Below the pieces are notes generated by a model. It saw only the letters and a program-made list of their open reading frames with translations, did not search any database and was not told the origin of the DNA. A DNA stretch of 13,727 nt, taken from NCBI GenBank assembly GCA_019240015.1, contig JAFAZB010000026.1:1-13727 (forward strand), read 5' to 3'. This document shows positions 11,460 through 13,727 of this stretch, piece by piece (position 1 is the stretch's first letter; each line of letters begins with the position of its first letter). Origin of the DNA: Solirubrobacterales bacterium. GTDB lineage: Bacteria; Actinomycetota; Thermoleophilia; Solirubrobacterales; Solirubrobacteraceae. The position numbers and the translations under genes are program-made.

Positions 11460-13481
11460 ATGGCGGAGACTTCCTCTCCCCGGCTTCCCGAGCCCGACCG
11501 CCCCTGGATGATGCGCACCTACGCCGGGCACTCCGACGCCCAGCGGTCGAACGAGCTCTATCGGCGCAACCTCGAGAAGGGGCAGACGGGGTTGTCGATC
11601 GCGTTCGACCTCCCGACCCAGACGGGCTATGACCCCGACCACGAGCTGGCGCGGGGCGAGGTCGGCAAGGTGGGCGTCTCGATCGCCCACGAGGGCGACA
11701 TGCGCACGCTGCTCGACGGGATTCCGCTCGATCAGATGAACACCTCGATGACGATCAACGCGACCGCGGCATGGCTGCTGGCGCTGTACATCGTGGCAGC
11801 CGAGGAGCAGGGCGTCGCCGAGCGCCAGCTGCAGGGAACGACCCAGAACGACATCCTCAAGGAGTATCTGAGCCGTGGCACGTACGCGTTTCCGCCGGGG
11901 CCGAGCATGCGGTTGATCGCCGACACGATCGCCTACACCGTCGAGCACGTCCCGAAGTGGAACCCGATCAACATCTGCTCCTACCACCTCCAGGAGGCCG
12001 GGGCCACGCCGGTGCAGGAGATCGCGTACGCGATCGGCAACGCGATCGCGGTGCTGGACGCGGTCCGGGAGCGCCTCGGCGGCGGCGAGGCCCCCAGCGA
12101 CGAGCTGATGGGCAGCGTGTTCGGGCGGATCTCGTTCTTCGTCAACGCCGGGGTCCGGTTCGTCGAGGAGCACGCCAAGCTGCGCGCGATGGCCCGGCTG
12201 TGGGACGAGCTGGGGCGCGAGCGCTACGGCGTCAGCGACGACAAGCAACGTCGTTTTCGCTACGGGGTGCAGGTCAACTCGCTCGGGCTGACCGAGGCCC
12301 AGCCGGAGAACAACGTCTACCGGATCGCGCTGGAGGCGCTGGCGGTAACGCTCGGGCGCGGAGCCCGCGCGCGGGCGCTCCAGCTCCCCGCTTGGAACGA
12401 GGCGCTGGGGCTCCCCCGGCCGTGGGATCAACAGTGGTCGCTGCGCCTTCAGCAGGTGCTCGCCTACGAGACCGACCTGCTCGAGTATCCGGATATCTTC
12501 GAGGGCTCGAAGGTGATGGACGGGCTGGTCGAGGAGCTCGTCGAGGGCGCTCGGGGCGAGATGCAGCGGGTCGCCGAGCTGGGCGGGGCGGTCGAGGCGG
12601 TCGACTACATGAAGGCGGCGCTGGTCGAGTCACACCGGGAGCGCTGGCGGCGGATCGAGGCCGGCGAGCTGACCGTGGTGGGGATGAACCGGTTCACCTC
12701 CACCGAGCCCTCGCCGCTCACGGCGGCCGGGGACGGGGGGATCCTGGTGGTCGATCCGGCGGTCGAGGCGCGGCAGCGGGAAGCGGTGGCGCGCTGGCGC
12801 GCCGAGCGCGACCAGGACGCCGCGCGTACCGCGCTCGAGCAGCTGGCGCAGGCCGCGCGGGACGAGTCGCAGAACATCATGCCGGCCACGATCGCCGCCG
12901 CCCGCGCGGGCGTCACCACCGGCGAGTGGGCGCAGACGCTGCGCGACGCGTTCGGCGAGTATCGCGCGCCGACCGGGGTCGGGGAGGCGGCCGCGGTGTC
13001 GAGCGGCGAGGTCGCCGAGCTGCGCGCGGAGGTCGAGCGTGTGAGCGAGCTGCTGGGCCGTCGGCTCAAGTTCCTGGTCGGCAAGCCCGGTCTCGACGGG
13101 CACTCCAACGGCGCCGAGCAGATCGCCGTGAGGGCTCGCGATGCCGGCATGGAGGTGGTCTACGAGGGCATTCGGCTGACCCCGACGCAGATCGCGAACT
13201 CGGCCGCCCAGGAAGGCGTGCACGTGGTGGGGCTGTCGATCCTGTCCGGCTCCCACGCGGAGCTGATCCCGGCGGTGCTCGCGGCGCTGCGGGCGGCCGG
13301 AATCGAGGACGTCCCGGTGGTCGTCGGGGGGATCATTCCCGAGGCCGACGCGGCGGCGCTGCGCGAAGCGGGCGTGGCGGCGGTCTACACCCCCAAGGAT
13401 TGGGACCTGAACCGGATGATGCGCGACATCATCACGCTCGTGGGCGTGCGCTACGGCGTCGACACGGCCGTCGGCGCTTGA
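11460..13481 (+). CDS. ecm: Ethylmalonyl-CoA mutase (B12-dependent)
   Basis: From ATG 11460 the enzyme has 673 residues in one chain. The substrate-binding TIM-barrel part (about 15-505) carries RTYAGHSDAQRSNELYRRN, AFDLPTQTGYDPDH, NTSMTINATAAW, QGTTQNDILKEYLSRGTY and RFRYGVQVNSLGLTE, signatures that match ethylmalonyl-CoA mutases rather than methylmalonyl-CoA mutase (which reads DLATHRGYD and SVSMTMNGA). The C-terminal cobalamin domain (about 535-665) has DGHSNG (546-551), where H548 is the lower axial ligand, plus LSILSGSH and VVGGIIPEAD. It isomerises (2R)-ethylmalonyl-CoA to (2S)-methylsuccinyl-CoA, downstream of Ccr and an epimerase in the ethylmalonyl-CoA pathway. An upstream open frame to 11373 is unlikely because the promoter candidate lies inside it. 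The stop overlaps the meaB start (TTGA at 13478-13481). Assignment as Ecm is from motif memory, not an alignment. Confidence 0.9.
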   Translation: MAETSSPRLPEPDRPWMMRTYAGHSDAQRSNELYRRNLEKGQTGLSIAFDLPTQTGYDPDHELARGEVGKVGVSIAHEGDMRTLLDGIPLDQMNTSMTINATAAWLLALYIVAAEEQGVAERQLQGTTQNDILKEYLSRGTYAFPPGPSMRLIADTIAYTVEHVPKWNPINICSYHLQEAGATPVQEIAYAIGNAIAVLDAVRERLGGGEAPSDELMGSVFGRISFFVNAGVRFVEEHAKLRAMARLWDELGRERYGVSDDKQRRFRYGVQVNSLGLTEAQPENNVYRIALEALAVTLGRGARARALQLPAWNEALGLPRPWDQQWSLRLQQVLAYETDLLEYPDIFEGSKVMDGLVEELVEGARGEMQRVAELGGAVEAVDYMKAALVESHRERWRRIEAGELTVVGMNRFTSTEPSPLTAAGDGGILVVDPAVEARQREAVARWRAERDQDAARTALEQLAQAARDESQNIMPATIAAARAGVTTGEWAQTLRDAFGEYRAPTGVGEAAAVSSGEVAELRAEVERVSELLGRRLKFLVGKPGLDGHSNGAEQIAVRARDAGMEVVYEGIRLTPTQIANSAAQEGVHVVGLSILSGSHAELIPAVLAALRAAGIEDVPVVVGGIIPEADAAALREAGVAAVYTPKDWDLNRMMRDIITLVGVRYGVDTAVGA

Positions 13482-13727
13482 CGCAGGCAAGTGCCGAGGG
13501 CCGCGAGCTCGGCGCCAGGTTGCGCGAGCGCGACCTGACCGCTGCCCCCGCGGCGCTGAACCTCGTCGAGAGCCGCGCGCCGGGGGCCCGGGAGCAGACC
13601 GCGCAGCTGCTCGCGGCGGTGTCCCCGGCCGCGCTCGGCGGCGAGGCCGGCGCGCACGTGGTCGGGCTGACCGGGCCGCCGGGGGTCGGCAAGTCCTCGC
13701 TGCTCTCGCGGCTGGTGGCGGGCTGGC
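13478..13727 (+). CDS. meaB: MeaB/ArgK-type G-protein chaperone of B12 mutase, N-terminal part
   Basis: The first 83 residues are present and the right edge cuts the gene. An N-terminal helical segment (LGARLRERDLTAAPAALNLVESRAPGA, given here in pieces as LGARLRERDL and AALNLVESRAPG) precedes the P-loop GLTGPPGVGKSSLL (Walker A, G66-S73), in the arrangement of MeaB/ArgK (MMAA) GTPases. These proteins gate cofactor loading and protect or reactivate adenosylcobalamin mutases using GTP. The proposed start is TTG 13478, which overlaps the ecm stop by 4 nt; no other in-frame start fits as well. Overlap means translational coupling with the mutase it probably serves. Switch regions and the C-terminal dimerisation arm lie outside the window. 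Confidence 0.88.
   Translation, partial: MTQASAEGRELGARLRERDLTAAPAALNLVESRAPGAREQTAQLLAAVSPAALGGEAGAHVVGLTGPPGVGKSSLLSRLVAGW

Noticed and set aside
1..13727. A novel defence or mobile genetic system
   Set aside because: No integrase, transposase, toxin-antitoxin pair, reverse transcriptase or defence-like ATPase is visible; most genes are housekeeping or metabolic.

Overview
The window is a very GC-rich chromosomal segment. Its gene content (DivIVA-like coiled-coil protein, PucR-type regulator with an RsbRD-like N-terminus, DnaQ/GIY-YIG fusion, ethylmalonyl-CoA pathway enzymes) and many starts that look leaderless suggest an actinobacterium, probably class Thermoleophilia (Solirubrobacterales-like). 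That placement is inference from protein style, because there is no rRNA in the window. I see no tRNA, rRNA, insertion sequence, integrase, phage gene or CRISPR array.

Layout: (1) 1-1511, minus strand: a DEDD exonuclease fused to a UvrC-like GIY-YIG domain, running off the left edge. (2) 1649-1855: a small acidic protein, then a short-repeat array. (3) 2083-2529: a lipoprotein with a cupredoxin-like fold, followed by a perfect 25-bp hairpin and a 25-bp tandem duplication. (4) 2765-4833: a MarR regulator translationally coupled to a 14-TM drug exporter, with two palindromic operator candidates at the promoter. (5) 4928-6552: crotonyl-CoA carboxylase/reductase (ccr) and a small aromatic-rich partner. 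(6) 6580-7737, minus: PucR-type regulator, divergent from (7) 7823-8722, a membrane acyl desaturase. (8) 9036-9323, minus: ClpS-type adaptor. Upstream of it lies a 34-bp tandem repeat array. (9) 9530-11371, minus: a DivIVA-domain protein followed by a metallo-beta-lactamase-fold hydrolase. (10) 11460 to the right edge: ethylmalonyl-CoA mutase (ecm) overlapping the start of a MeaB-type GTPase.

Metabolic theme: Ccr makes (2S)-ethylmalonyl-CoA from crotonyl-CoA and CO2. Ecm is a B12-dependent mutase that converts (2R)-ethylmalonyl-CoA to methylsuccinyl-CoA, and MeaB protects or reloads such mutases. Together they point to the ethylmalonyl-CoA route of acetyl-CoA assimilation, with Ccr and Ecm-MeaB in two transcription units about 5 kb apart. 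The intervening genes deal with lipid desaturation, proteolysis and cell-pole or envelope functions and have no obvious pathway link.

The most unusual non-coding signals are the hairpin at 2555-2609, three separate intergenic tandem arrays, and a recurring architecture in which a -10-like hexamer lies exactly 7 nt before the start codon of six genes. I did not find convincing evidence for a wholly new multi-gene system.
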